The notes under the pieces were generated by a model, which searched no databases, was not told where the DNA came from, and saw nothing but the letters and a program-made list of their open reading frames with translations. A stretch of 64,000 nt of DNA from Acidobacteriota bacterium (lineage in GTDB: Bacteria; Acidobacteriota; Holophagae; Acanthopleuribacterales; Acanthopleuribacteraceae): contig JACJWC010000001.1 of NCBI GenBank assembly GCA_020637335.1, positions 310,001-374,000 of the forward strand, written 5' to 3'. This document shows positions 1 to 9,300 of this stretch, piece by piece. Numbering within the stretch: the first letter of the stretch is position 1; each line of letters starts with the position of its first letter. Position numbers and translations under genes: made by a program.

Positions 1-159
1 ATGGCACGGGCCCACAACAATGCCAATGTGCTCTGCCTGGGTGCGCGTGTGCTTGAGCCTGCCACTATGCTTGAATTGGTGCGCGTATTTCGCGAAACGA
101 CCTTTGAAGGCGGACGACACCAGAACCGAATAGACAAGATCCACCAACTGGAGGAGTGA
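1..159 (+). CDS. rpiB: Ribose-5-phosphate isomerase B, C-terminal part (partial)
   Basis: An open frame enters from the left edge and stops at 157-159. Its 52 residues match the end of RpiB, which interconverts ribose 5-phosphate and ribulose 5-phosphate in the cytoplasmic pentose phosphate pathway. Seen: the HNNANVLCLGARV stretch and then FEGGRHQNRIDKI, both typical of the RpiB C-terminus. Three bases separate the stop from the glyA start, and the glyA ribosome site (GGAGG) lies inside the last codons, so the two are probably co-transcribed. RpiB-glyA adjacency is common in bacteria. The true start lies outside the window; the ATG at base 1 is an internal Met codon. Confidence 0.9.
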   Translation: MARAHNNANVLCLGARVLEPATMLELVRVFRETTFEGGRHQNRIDKIHQLEE

Positions 160-162
160 AAC

Positions 163-1401
163 ATGTACGAACGCGTTGCAGATTTAGACCCCGAATTGGG
201 TAAGGCTTTACAGGATGAATGGAATCGCCAGGAAAGCCATTTGGAGCTAATTGCCTCTGAAAACTTTGTGCATCCTGCAGTCCTGGATGCGGCAGGTTCC
301 GTTTTGACCAACAAGTATGCAGAAGGTTATCCAGGTCGTCGCTATTACGGTGGCTGCAAATTTGTGGACGTTGCAGAACAGTTGGCGATCGATCGCATCA
401 AGCAACTTTATGGGGCTGAACACGCCAATGTTCAGCCGCACTCTGGGGCCCAGGCCAACATGTCCGTGTTTATGGCTTTACTCAAACCGGGCGATACCAT
501 CATGGGCATGGATTTGAGCCATGGTGGGCATTTGACCCACGGGCACCCGCTCAATTTTTCCGGGATCCAATTCAATGTGGTAAGTTACGGGGTTCGGCGC
601 GAAGATGAAACCATTGACTACGATGATTTGGCGACCAAGGCTGAAGCGCATCGCCCCAAATTAATTATTGCGGGGGCATCCGCGTATCCACGCGTGATTG
701 ATTTTGCTCGCATGGGCGAAATTGCCCGATCGGTCGGTGCCCGGTTCATGGTCGACATGGCCCATATTGCGGGGCCCATCGCGGCGGGCCTGCATCCCAG
801 TCCGGTTCCGCATGCCGATGTGGTGACCTCGACCACGCACAAAACCCTGCGCGGTCCGCGCGGTGGCTTTATTTTGTGCAAAGCTGAGCTGGCCAAAGAC
901 ATTGACCGCGCAGTTTTTCCAGGCGTGCAAGGCGGACCTTTGATGCACATCATCGCCGCCAAAGCGGTCGCCTTTGGTTTAGCGCTCCAGCCGGACTTCA
1001 TCACTTACCAAAAGCAGGTTTTGGCCAATGCGCAAAAATTGGCGGCCTGTCTGGAAAAGTCCGGGTTCCGCATTGTTTCCGGCGGAACCGACAACCACCT
1101 GATGCTGGTTGATACTTTTGTTAAAGGCATGACAGGTAAAGACGTTGAGAAGCGCTTGGATCAAGTGGGCATTACCGTCAACAAAAACACAATTCCGTTT
1201 GATACCAACAAACCCATGATCGCTTCGGGCATTCGTATCGGTACGCCAGCGGTAACCTCACGCGGCATGGGCTTAAACGAAATGGAAAAAATCGCAACTT
1301 GGATCGAACAAGCCCTTGCACTGCCCGATGAAGACCCGGGCTTGGCCGACATCCTCCACCAGGTCGAAAGCTTTACCCGTGGGTTTCCCATCTACCGTTA
1401 A
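163..1401 (+). CDS. glyA: Serine hydroxymethyltransferase
   Basis: 412 residues, normal length. This PLP enzyme interconverts serine + tetrahydrofolate and glycine + 5,10-methylene-THF in the cytoplasm, feeding one-carbon units to purine and thymidylate synthesis (purS, purQ and purC are elsewhere in the window). Seen: N-terminal ESHLELIASENFV, YAEGYPGRRYYGG, and the PLP-lysine motif TTHKTLRGPRGG with Lys227. The ATG at 163 follows GGAGGAGTGAAAC, a good ribosome site. It is the last gene of an rpiB-glyA unit and is followed at once by a strong hairpin terminator. Confidence 0.98.
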   Translation: MYERVADLDPELGKALQDEWNRQESHLELIASENFVHPAVLDAAGSVLTNKYAEGYPGRRYYGGCKFVDVAEQLAIDRIKQLYGAEHANVQPHSGAQANMSVFMALLKPGDTIMGMDLSHGGHLTHGHPLNFSGIQFNVVSYGVRREDETIDYDDLATKAEAHRPKLIIAGASAYPRVIDFARMGEIARSVGARFMVDMAHIAGPIAAGLHPSPVPHADVVTSTTHKTLRGPRGGFILCKAELAKDIDRAVFPGVQGGPLMHIIAAKAVAFGLALQPDFITYQKQVLANAQKLAACLEKSGFRIVSGGTDNHLMLVDTFVKGMTGKDVEKRLDQVGITVNKNTIPFDTNKPMIASGIRIGTPAVTSRGMGLNEMEKIATWIEQALALPDEDPGLADILHQVESFTRGFPIYR

Positions 1402-1412
1402 GCTTAATAACA

Positions 1413-1436
1413 GGGCCCCATGCGGGCCCTTTTTTA
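1413..1436 (+). terminator. Rho-independent terminator after glyA
   Basis: Stem GGGCCC with a short CATGC loop, followed by TTTTTT, 11 bases after the glyA stop. It separates glyA from the converging acyltransferase gene, whose stop lies immediately beyond the T-run. Confidence 0.85.
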
Positions 1437-2495
1437 TTACAAAATGAGTTGAGCTTGGTCCACCCGGTTCATAGCAATTAGCGGCGGATGAGCACTTTTT
1501 TGGGCAGCCATAAAGTCCGATTTCGAGCGAATCCCGCGCCAGCCTTCTTCAATGAAGATTTGGCCAATGGAGCCACCTAAACTCTCGCCAGGACCCAAGA
1601 GGACCAGATGGTCTGGATTGTACTCGCGCAAGGCGACCCGAACGCTGGTGGTGAAATCAAATGGTTGCGTGACCTGATGGCCAAAGGTGTAGTTGGTCAA
1701 TTCCGAAATGGCACTTTGGTAGGGTCGCCAAATGTAACCACGACCGTCAATCATGGGGATTGTCGGTTGTTGGAAGGGCAGGCGCGCCAAGTGCATGAGT
1801 CCGTAACTTGAGGCCTCATCCATGATGGGCGTATGAAAGGCTGCATGTTTGCTCAATTGGAAGGGGTATTCGTTGCTGCCCAAAGTCAATTTCGGCAACG
1901 CTTGCAGCGCTTGTTTGATACCGGCATCCGTACCCGCCAGGACCAGGAACCCGCCGAGTCGAATGGATAAACCCACCCAGAAATCACTGCCCTGTGCACT
2001 GATTTCCTCCAGAATTTGAAAGATTTGTTTTTCCAATTGCGGGTCTACCCGCCACTCGGCATCGACAATTGGGTAAATGATTTGCCCGCCACGAATGTTG
2101 CCGGCTTGCTGCAGACCCATGCTGTTAACCAAATGAAAGGTCGACCGGAAATCCAGGCAACCACCTGTAAAAAGGGTGGTGTACCAACCCATGGAGTTGC
2201 CGAGCACTGCACAAATCTGATGGTTTTCCTGAAGCAGTAAATAATCGGCGGCCGAACAACTAAAAATGAGTGCGGATGCGTTTTCACCGGGCAAGTGTTG
2301 GCTGGCTTGGTAATTTTCGGCCCCGTCCAGTTGGGAAATGGTTATTTGGTTGGATTTTTGGCGCAGCGTATCGGCCTCTTGTAACAGCGCTTTTCGGGCT
2401 TTAATAGCGGGGTGTTCAGAGAACCGAGCAAAGTATCCGAGTTCGCTGCGGTTATACGAGCCGCGACCGGGTGCGACGACCACAATCCTAGCCAT
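1437..2495 (-). CDS. FabD-like acyl-CoA/ACP acyltransferase
   Basis: 352 residues from the ATG at 2495, which follows GGGAGG; a longer reading with 39 more residues lies inside the upstream gene and is less likely. The fold looks like malonyl-CoA:ACP transacylase. The nucleophile motif is GNSMGW (Ser101) in place of the usual GHSLGE, and the catalytic His is probably His221 in FHTPIM. The change of the GHS histidine to Asn and loss of the usual Glu/Tyr after the elbow suggest a substrate other than malonyl. The gene overlaps the 2-oxoacid dehydrogenase E1 gene upstream by 8 bases, so the two are translationally linked. Inference: it may handle the branched acyl-CoA made by that dehydrogenase, for example in priming branched fatty acids. 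The substrate is unproven. Confidence 0.7.
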   Translation of the reverse strand: MARIVVVAPGRGSYNRSELGYFARFSEHPAIKARKALLQEADTLRQKSNQITISQLDGAENYQASQHLPGENASALIFSCSAADYLLLQENHQICAVLGNSMGWYTTLFTGGCLDFRSTFHLVNSMGLQQAGNIRGGQIIYPIVDAEWRVDPQLEKQIFQILEEISAQGSDFWVGLSIRLGGFLVLAGTDAGIKQALQALPKLTLGSNEYPFQLSKHAAFHTPIMDEASSYGLMHLARLPFQQPTIPMIDGRGYIWRPYQSAISELTNYTFGHQVTQPFDFTTSVRVALREYNPDHLVLLGPGESLGGSIGQIFIEEGWRGIRSKSDFMAAQKSAHPPLIAMNRVDQAQLIL

Positions 2496-4719
2496 GAATT
2501 GCCTCCCAGAGCTTGTGTGTTGCTGCCACGATGCTTTCGCGCGAAGGCAAGACGTATTCCCAGGCGCGACCGAGTGGGATGTATGTGTCATGGCCATAAA
2601 TTCGCTGCACAACCGGTTTTTCGCTGCCCAGTTGTTCTTCGAGGTGGGTCATGATCTCTTCGGAAATTGAGCCTGTTTTGCGGCATTCATCAACGATGAG
2701 TACACCTTTTTTCCCGCGGGCGGCGGCGCAAATGCCGCCCACATTGAGTGGTTTCAGGAATCGCAGATCCAGAATCTGGGTCTTTATGCCCTGTTGGGCC
2801 AGATCGTGAGCGGCCTGACGGCTCAAGTAGGTTCCATTCGCATAGGAAATAATCAGAAGCGGTGCATCTGGCTCGCCATAAAACCCCGATTCGCCAAAGG
2901 GCATGAGCGCATCTGGCGGTGGGTAGGGCGCGAGGTAATCGCCATTTTCGACCAGGTCTTTGGTCATGTAGAGCGCAATCGGTTCGATGAAGACGACGAC
3001 TGAACCAAATTGTTTGGCCATTTGCACACTGGTCCTTAACAAACGCGCTGCATCGGGCCCGTTTGAGGCGGTAACCATGATCAAACTGGGGATGTCGCGC
3101 AAGGCTGCAAAACTGTTGTCATTGTGGAAATGCCCACCAAACCCTTTTTGGTAGGCAAAACCGGCAATGCGCACCACCATGGGGTTTTGAAAGCGATTCT
3201 CACTGAAAAAGCCAAGTGAACACGCTTCGCCACGCAACTGGTCCAAGGCATTGTGGACATAGGCCAGATATTGGATTTCCGGCATGGGCAAAAGCCCGAG
3301 GTGACCGGCCCCCATGGCCAATCCCAGGATGGCTTGTTCGTCCAACAGGGAATTGAACACCCGGCCAGCGCCAAACTGTTGGAAAAGCTGGGTGGTGACG
3401 TTATAGACCCCACCTTTGCGGGCCACGTCCTCGCCAAACAAAAAGAGATCGTCCTGGGCCAGGAACAGATCGTGTAAAGCCCAGTTGATGTGTTGGGCCA
3501 GGTGGCGCGGACGCTGTTCCTCGGGTAGGGTTCCGTTGAAATGTTCTCGGCGTGTCTCGGTAGGGATGGAAGCGGATTTTAAATTTAACTCTGAATAATC
3601 CGGTTCTAAGGGTTTAACGACCGTTTCTGCCGTCATGTGTTTGGGGCGTTGTGTGGCTTCGCGCCCTGCGGCTCGGACCTGTTCGGCAATGTTTTCGTAC
3701 ATGGCCATTAATTCTTCAGGAGACAAAACGCCAGCTTCCATCAAGCGCTCTGCGCTTTTGAGCAGGGGATCCTTTGCTTCCTGCGCCTCTACAAATTCCG
3801 TAGTGTTGTAAACCGACTCCACATCGGATCCGGCGTGGCCCAGCATCCGCACGGTTTCCAAGTGCAAGAAAACGGGCCGACGCCGTTCCCGACAATAGCG
3901 AATTGCCTCTTGAACGGGTCCAAACCCAGACCGAAAATCCAGGCCACTGGCCCGGAAATACTTGAGTCCGGCCCGGTTTTGGTAATTGGCCGCTACCCAG
4001 CCGGGTGGGGTATGAACTGAAATGCCGATGCCGTTATCCTCGCAGACAAATAAAACGGGCATGGGTATGTTTTGGTAAGCGGCCCAGGCTGCGGCATTGA
4101 TGGCACCCACAGCCGTGGAATGGTTGGAACTGGCGTCACCGAAGGTGCAAATGGCGATGGCTTCGCGTTCGGGTCCGACTTCCAAATCCAAGGGATGGCG
4201 GCGATCGAGGAAAAAGGCATAGCCCATGGCCTTGGGCAGATGCGAGGCAATTGTTGAAGTCTGAGGCGGGATGTTGAGGGTCTTGCTGCCCCACACCTTG
4301 TGGCGGCCGCCCGAAATGGGATCTTCCGAGGAGGCAGTCAAGCTCAAACAGGTATCGAAAATGGGAGTTTGGCCGGCCACCTGCCGGGCGCGGGCCATGA
4401 CGAAACCGCCACTGCGGTAATGCAGAAAGGCCATATCTTCCACGTCCGCACACATGCCGACCATGGCGTTGCCTTCATGACCTGAACTGCCAATCGTGTA
4501 AAATGACTCGCCTTCTGCCTTGAGCTCGCGGGCGACAAAATCCAGCCAGCGACTGCTCATTTGGCATTCAATCAAGCCAACTGCTTGCGCTTGGGTGATT
4601 GGGCTATCTTCAAAGATGAGATCTTCCGGTTGGCGGTGCACACGTTGAAATCGAGATTGCCAGGATTGGATCAACTGACGAAAATTCTTGTCGACGTGGT
4701 CGACGCGGCTAACAGCCAT
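2488..4719 (-). CDS. 2-oxoacid (branched-chain type) dehydrogenase E1, alpha-beta fusion
   Basis: 743 residues joining the two chains that usually form separate E1 subunits. The alpha half (about 1-370) holds the thiamine diphosphate motif starting GDASS (Asp195) and ending CEDNGIGIS. The beta half (about 400-743) starts near LFLFGEDVARKGG and contains MPEIQYLAY and RGEACSLGF. It decarboxylates a 2-oxoacid, most likely branched-chain (2-oxoisovalerate class), and passes the acyl group to a lipoyl E2. No E2 or E3 gene is in the window, so the partner is encoded elsewhere. Such fusions occur in Bacteroidota, Acidobacteriota and other phyla. The ATG at 4719 is followed by MAVSRVDHVD. The downstream acyltransferase overlaps by 8 bases. 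Substrate could be pyruvate, but similarity of the motifs favours branched-chain. Confidence 0.85.
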   Translation of the reverse strand: MAVSRVDHVDKNFRQLIQSWQSRFQRVHRQPEDLIFEDSPITQAQAVGLIECQMSSRWLDFVARELKAEGESFYTIGSSGHEGNAMVGMCADVEDMAFLHYRSGGFVMARARQVAGQTPIFDTCLSLTASSEDPISGGRHKVWGSKTLNIPPQTSTIASHLPKAMGYAFFLDRRHPLDLEVGPEREAIAICTFGDASSNHSTAVGAINAAAWAAYQNIPMPVLFVCEDNGIGISVHTPPGWVAANYQNRAGLKYFRASGLDFRSGFGPVQEAIRYCRERRRPVFLHLETVRMLGHAGSDVESVYNTTEFVEAQEAKDPLLKSAERLMEAGVLSPEELMAMYENIAEQVRAAGREATQRPKHMTAETVVKPLEPDYSELNLKSASIPTETRREHFNGTLPEEQRPRHLAQHINWALHDLFLAQDDLFLFGEDVARKGGVYNVTTQLFQQFGAGRVFNSLLDEQAILGLAMGAGHLGLLPMPEIQYLAYVHNALDQLRGEACSLGFFSENRFQNPMVVRIAGFAYQKGFGGHFHNDNSFAALRDIPSLIMVTASNGPDAARLLRTSVQMAKQFGSVVVFIEPIALYMTKDLVENGDYLAPYPPPDALMPFGESGFYGEPDAPLLIISYANGTYLSRQAAHDLAQQGIKTQILDLRFLKPLNVGGICAAARGKKGVLIVDECRKTGSISEEIMTHLEEQLGSEKPVVQRIYGHDTYIPLGRAWEYVLPSRESIVAATHKLWEAIHG

Positions 4720-4823
4720 GCAGCCCCCTCATGTGCGGTGCCAAAGCACAACCGCGCGGCATTCTATCACAAGTATCGGGCGATAAACGGGCCAGAAACG
4801 GGGAAAAAGCCTTGGAACAGGTG

Positions 4824-5807
4824 ATGGCTGCTTGGCATTGGATCCTCACGGTTTCGCCCCAACCTGAAGGCCTGTTCTTTTGGGGCACGATCGGACTTTT
4901 GGCATCAACCCAGCTGGTCATCGTTTTATTGAACCAGTTGGAGAAACATCAGTTTGGGTCAGTCCACCTGGGCACCCTGATGACGCCGTTATGTACGGGG
5001 TTTCCCAACATTCTGATTGGCATCCTGGGTCAAGATCGGTTGGCGGATGATTTGGTTTTGCAGCTGAATATTGGCAATAACCTAGCCAATACCTCGCTTG
5101 TCGTCGGTTTGGTCATGGCGGTGGCGGGCCCGCTCACCTTGCGTGCCAAAAAGCAGGGCAAAGACGAGCATGCATTGTGGCTTTCTTATGTTTTTTTGTG
5201 GTTTGGCTCGGTTTTAGTTTTGTATTTGGCCCACGATGGTCTGATTTCGCGTATGGACGGCCTTTTATGCATGGGTTGGTTTGCCCTGCACCATATCCTG
5301 ACCCTAAATAGACGCGGCAAAGTTGCCAAAAAGAAACGCTTGGGCTGGAAAAAAGCTTTGGTTTTGATCCTGCCCTTAATGGGTGCAGGTTATTTAATTT
5401 ACGTGAGTTTGGGGTGGATTGAGACGTCGCTTAGTTCCTTTTCGGACCAGCTCGGTCCGCGCATTGGTTTGTTTCTGGGTTTGCTTACGGTCTTGCCCGA
5501 GAGCTTCCTGCTTTTGCGTCTGGCGCTGAAACAAGGGCGATTGGGCCTGAGCGGTATCGTCGGTGACTGTTTTGTTTCGGTACCTTTGGTCGTCGGGTTG
5601 GCCGCTGTTCTGAAACCGTTTCCCACACCCGCAATCCATCACTGGACGGATCCCGCAGCCTGGACCTGGATCCATCTGGCGGTGACGATGACTTTATTCA
5701 CCTGGGTGGGACTAGGCGTTAAACGGGTTCCGCGCTGGGTGGGCCTTGTCTTTATGGCCGTCTATGTTATGGTGTGGTGGCATTCCAGTCGAGTGGGCAA
5801 CACATGA
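4824..5807 (+). CDS. Cation exchanger-like (CaCA/NCX family) membrane protein
   Basis: 327 residues, very hydrophobic, roughly ten membrane segments. Two copies of an alpha-repeat-like motif are visible: GNNLANTSLVVGL near residue 84 and TVLPESFLLLRLAL near 222 followed by GIVGDCFVSVPLVVGL. These match the inverted-repeat core of Na+/Ca2+ exchangers, where acidic and Asn residues bind the cation. The first repeat lacks the usual acidic residue (GNN rather than a Glu-containing motif), so the ion and even transport activity are uncertain. The ATG at 4824 is favoured over an upstream ATG at 4731 because the extra 31 residues are hydrophilic and not conserved-looking. Its stop overlaps the next ATG (ATGA). 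Confidence 0.65.
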   Translation: MAAWHWILTVSPQPEGLFFWGTIGLLASTQLVIVLLNQLEKHQFGSVHLGTLMTPLCTGFPNILIGILGQDRLADDLVLQLNIGNNLANTSLVVGLVMAVAGPLTLRAKKQGKDEHALWLSYVFLWFGSVLVLYLAHDGLISRMDGLLCMGWFALHHILTLNRRGKVAKKKRLGWKKALVLILPLMGAGYLIYVSLGWIETSLSSFSDQLGPRIGLFLGLLTVLPESFLLLRLALKQGRLGLSGIVGDCFVSVPLVVGLAAVLKPFPTPAIHHWTDPAAWTWIHLAVTMTLFTWVGLGVKRVPRWVGLVFMAVYVMVWWHSSRVGNT

Positions 5808-6319
5808 AAACACCTCCCCATCGAAAACCCTATTACCAGAAAATTCGCGACGGCGTGGATCAATTATTGGCAGTGGAATTAGAAGCAGTGCGCTCTGAAT
5901 TATTGAAGTTGGTTAAAAGTCCGCAAGTTTCGCTTCTGGAATTTTTCAAGTCGGCAATTGCCTATTGGCAGGCGGGATTACAGATCGACCGCATTTTTGT
6001 GTGCGATATGCGCACTGGGGATGTGGTTGAAGGTTGGAACAAAGGCAAGAACTTGGTGCGGCTTTCCGATTGGGACGGTGATTATGTGCCATTTGAAGAT
6101 GATGCCACCCTACAAAAAGCGCTGGCCAGCGATGAGCTCATTGCAGACCCGGTCCCCGGCCAGGGCGTAGACCTGGCCTTTACGGTCAATTGCGGGGATT
6201 TTGTTTATTTGGTGGCGTTTGACCAGACGGATACTGCCCGGCGTTTCTCGCCATTGGACATGGCCCAGCTTGGGTTGGTCCGCGATTTATTGCAGATCAA
6301 AGCCTCGCTCATTCTCTAA
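5804..6319 (+). CDS. Small cytoplasmic protein, unknown function (GAF-like?)
   Basis: 171 residues. The ATG at 5804 overlaps the stop of the exchanger-like gene (ATGA), so translation is coupled. It has no signal peptide or membrane segment. The middle alternates strands with acidic loops (DRIFVCDMRTGDVVEGW; FVYLVAFDQ) and ends in a long helix LDMAQLGLVRDLLQIK, which could suit a GAF or PAS fold, but no family motif is clear. The C-terminal codons overlap the last 11 bases of the converging sigma54 regulator. A role linked to the membrane protein is only suggested by coupling. Confidence 0.6.
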   Translation: MKTPPHRKPYYQKIRDGVDQLLAVELEAVRSELLKLVKSPQVSLLEFFKSAIAYWQAGLQIDRIFVCDMRTGDVVEGWNKGKNLVRLSDWDGDYVPFEDDATLQKALASDELIADPVPGQGVDLAFTVNCGDFVYLVAFDQTDTARRFSPLDMAQLGLVRDLLQIKASLIL

Positions 6320-9300
6320 GTCCCCATTCGTGAATGATTTTACTCAGACACTGGCGGGTCACGTTCAGCGATTTTGCAGCCTGGGTCACATTGCCACCCA
6401 TTTTCCGCAGACGCTCCTGGATGACCTTTGCTTTAAATTGGTCCATAGCTTGTTTAAGTGAATGGTCATCTCCTCCGGCAAAGCGTCCGCTGCGGGCGTG
6501 GGTAAACGGTAATAAATGCGTATCATCAAACAGCTTTACATCTGAATAGATGTTGAGGACCCGCTCGATGTAACTGCCCAACTCGCGAATGTTGCCGGGC
6601 CAGGCGTATTCCTTTAACCCGGCCAGAAAACTGCGCGAAAAAAACAAATTTCGATGGGGAAAAAGCTTTTGGGCCTGGTGGGCAATAAGCAAGTGCAGAT
6701 CCTCAAAGCGATGGCGCAAGGGCGGAACTTCCAAGGTATGGGGTGCCAGCCGATAAAAAAAATCGTGGCGGAACCTTTTTTCTTCCACCCAAACACGCAA
6801 ATCTTGGTGGGTCGCAGAAATCACACGTATATCGACTTTACGGGTACGCGGGTCACCGACTCGGTTAAATTCGCCTTCCTGCAATACGCGCAGGAGCATG
6901 GTTTGCGTTTTGAAGTCCAGGTCTGCGACCTCATCGAGGAACAAAGTCCCACCGTCCGCGCTCTCTAAAATGCCGGCTCTATCGTTGTGTGCAGACGTAA
7001 AGCTGCCGCGAACATGTCCAAAGAAATGCGATTCAATCAGTCCTTCAGGCAGGCAGGCGCAATTCACAGCCACAAATGGGCCGCTACTTCGCAATGAGTG
7101 TTCGTGTATGGCCTTGGCCACAAGTTCTTTGCCCGCACCGGACTCGCCAAAAATATGTAGGTTCATGTTGCTTGAGGCGAATTGAACAATAGAGTTTTTT
7201 AGGTTTTGTAGGAGGTCGCTGCGCCCAATCATGCCCATATCCAACTCAGCGGGCGCGACAGCTCTCAGTGGTGCTTTGCGTTCATGTTCCAGCAGCGCGG
7301 CGAATTCCAGCCACTTGGCAATGGCCAACAACTCTTGACTCTGGCGGAATTGAGGGCCACCCATGCCGTTGCGTAGGAATACTTCGCAATGAACGCCATC
7401 AAATGTTTCAAAATAGGGCAGGATCATGCAGTCATGGCTTTGACCATTGAGCGAGAGGCGACTAGTAATCGGACCTTTTGAGACGGCAGGCTCCCAGGCG
7501 GCAATTTCCCGGTTAAGAGCTGCTCGCTCCATACGTTCAGGGCTGGGTCGCCAACGCGGTGTATCCCCGACTACAACGGAGAAACGCCGATCAAAGGGCC
7601 AACGCCTGCTGAACCAGATGAGTGCCCGTTCGCGCCAAGAATCAGGGTTTCGATCACTCCAGTCCGATTGCGAGAGGAAGCGAAACCATTCCGGCTTCTC
7701 TGCATATTCTGAACTGGCGTGTGTGTTCGCCATCTGCTGATCGACGAATCGCAGCCACGGGCGTCCCATATTCTGCGAATGGAGCCGAAATGCTTCCAGC
7801 AGGGCCTCGTTCCAAATGGGTCGGAACCAGCCCTTCTCAATGGCACAGCGCAAAAGGAAAAAATGTTCAGCGCGTTCCAATCCCGAGCCTATGCTTTCCA
7901 ATGGGTCCATTGGCCCACCGACGTGCATGCCACACAAATCCGCTAAAAATCGGAATCGCCAGCTCTGCTGCGGTCCTTCAGGCAATTGAATTGTTCGGTT
8001 CAAGTGGAGATGTGCCCAACTTAGCGCAAATAAGTCATTCTCGCTGGGTTTTCGCTGCACGAGGGGTAGGAACTGATTTAGAGCTTGGTCAAGATCCTCG
8101 GGCGACTGCCACTGGGCACTCCAGATCACCAACCGAGCGTATTCCAAGTGATCTTCCTTCTGCAGATGTTTGCCTTTTAATTCGGACATCATTGCCGAGA
8201 AGGAACCTTTGTCATACTGGAGGAGGGTTAGCCGCGCTTGAAGGATCATTCCGCCAGTTGAAGGGGTAATACCTTGCGCCTCAAGTTTGTTTTTTAGGCG
8301 TTCCCAATCCGTTTGAGCGTCTTTTACATTGCCAATTTTTGCCTGAACGCGGATCAAGTCCTCACCCAGTTCGCCTAGCTTATAGTGCTGCGGGTGAATG
8401 GTTTCAAAACAAGCTTGCCCTTTGGAAAGGGCCTTGCGCGAGGCGTTGTAATTGCCCATAGCTTCATGGCTTCGGCCCAAAAGACACCAATAATTGCCCT
8501 GGTCCAGCAAGGGACGGATTACCTCGTTTTTGGCGATTTGGCGATTGAGATCGAGCACTTTTTCATATTGGCCCTCTGTGTAGGCTAGGTAAAACGCGGT
8601 TAAGGGGTGACGAACATCCAATTTTTCGCCCAACCAGGGCGTAACCAGCCAATAATGTGGCTCCCCAGCGTAGGTCGGTTGGTATTGAAGAACTCTTTTT
8701 AGCGCCTTGAGGGTGAGTTTATCCTGCGTGGAAACTGCCATACAGGCTGCACGTGACCACAAATGGTGGAAAAGGTGGTGATTATCCGCTTTTTGTTTGG
8801 CCAGAAGCGCATAAATGCGGCGGGCTTTTTGATGCCGTCCGAGTGCAGCCCACTGGTTGGCTTGTCCCCATTGAACCATCCAATAGGGCAGGTCTGCTCC
8901 AGTCGGCTTTTTCCCATTCAGCAAATCCACCCAAACCTGAAATGGATTTTCCTCTATAGAGGCAAATGCGTCTGCCGTTTCAAACAAGCATCTCAGGTCC
9001 CAAGTGGCAAGCGTCAGTTCAATGATTTTGGTCTGATCCTCCTCAAACTGTTTTTCATCGCCTGCCAAATAAGCAAACCAGGCCCTTTGGCCTAAATTTC
9101 CTGGCGCGCTAACCACTCCAGATTGAAGCGTACGCGCTAGGACTTGGCGTTCCTGATCGCTCAATAATCCGGCCACTTGGTCTGACAAAAAGCGGTCTTT
9201 GAAGTGGAATGTTTGATTTTGTGACTCCAGGATTTGCCATTGCATCAGACGATCAAGCGCCGCATCCAGCTGCATGTCTGGGAAACACAACTTGAATGCC

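Noticed and set aside
7622..8269. 215-codon plus-strand reading inside the sigma54 regulator
   Set aside because: Antisense to the TPR-like region, no ribosome site, no recognisable protein.
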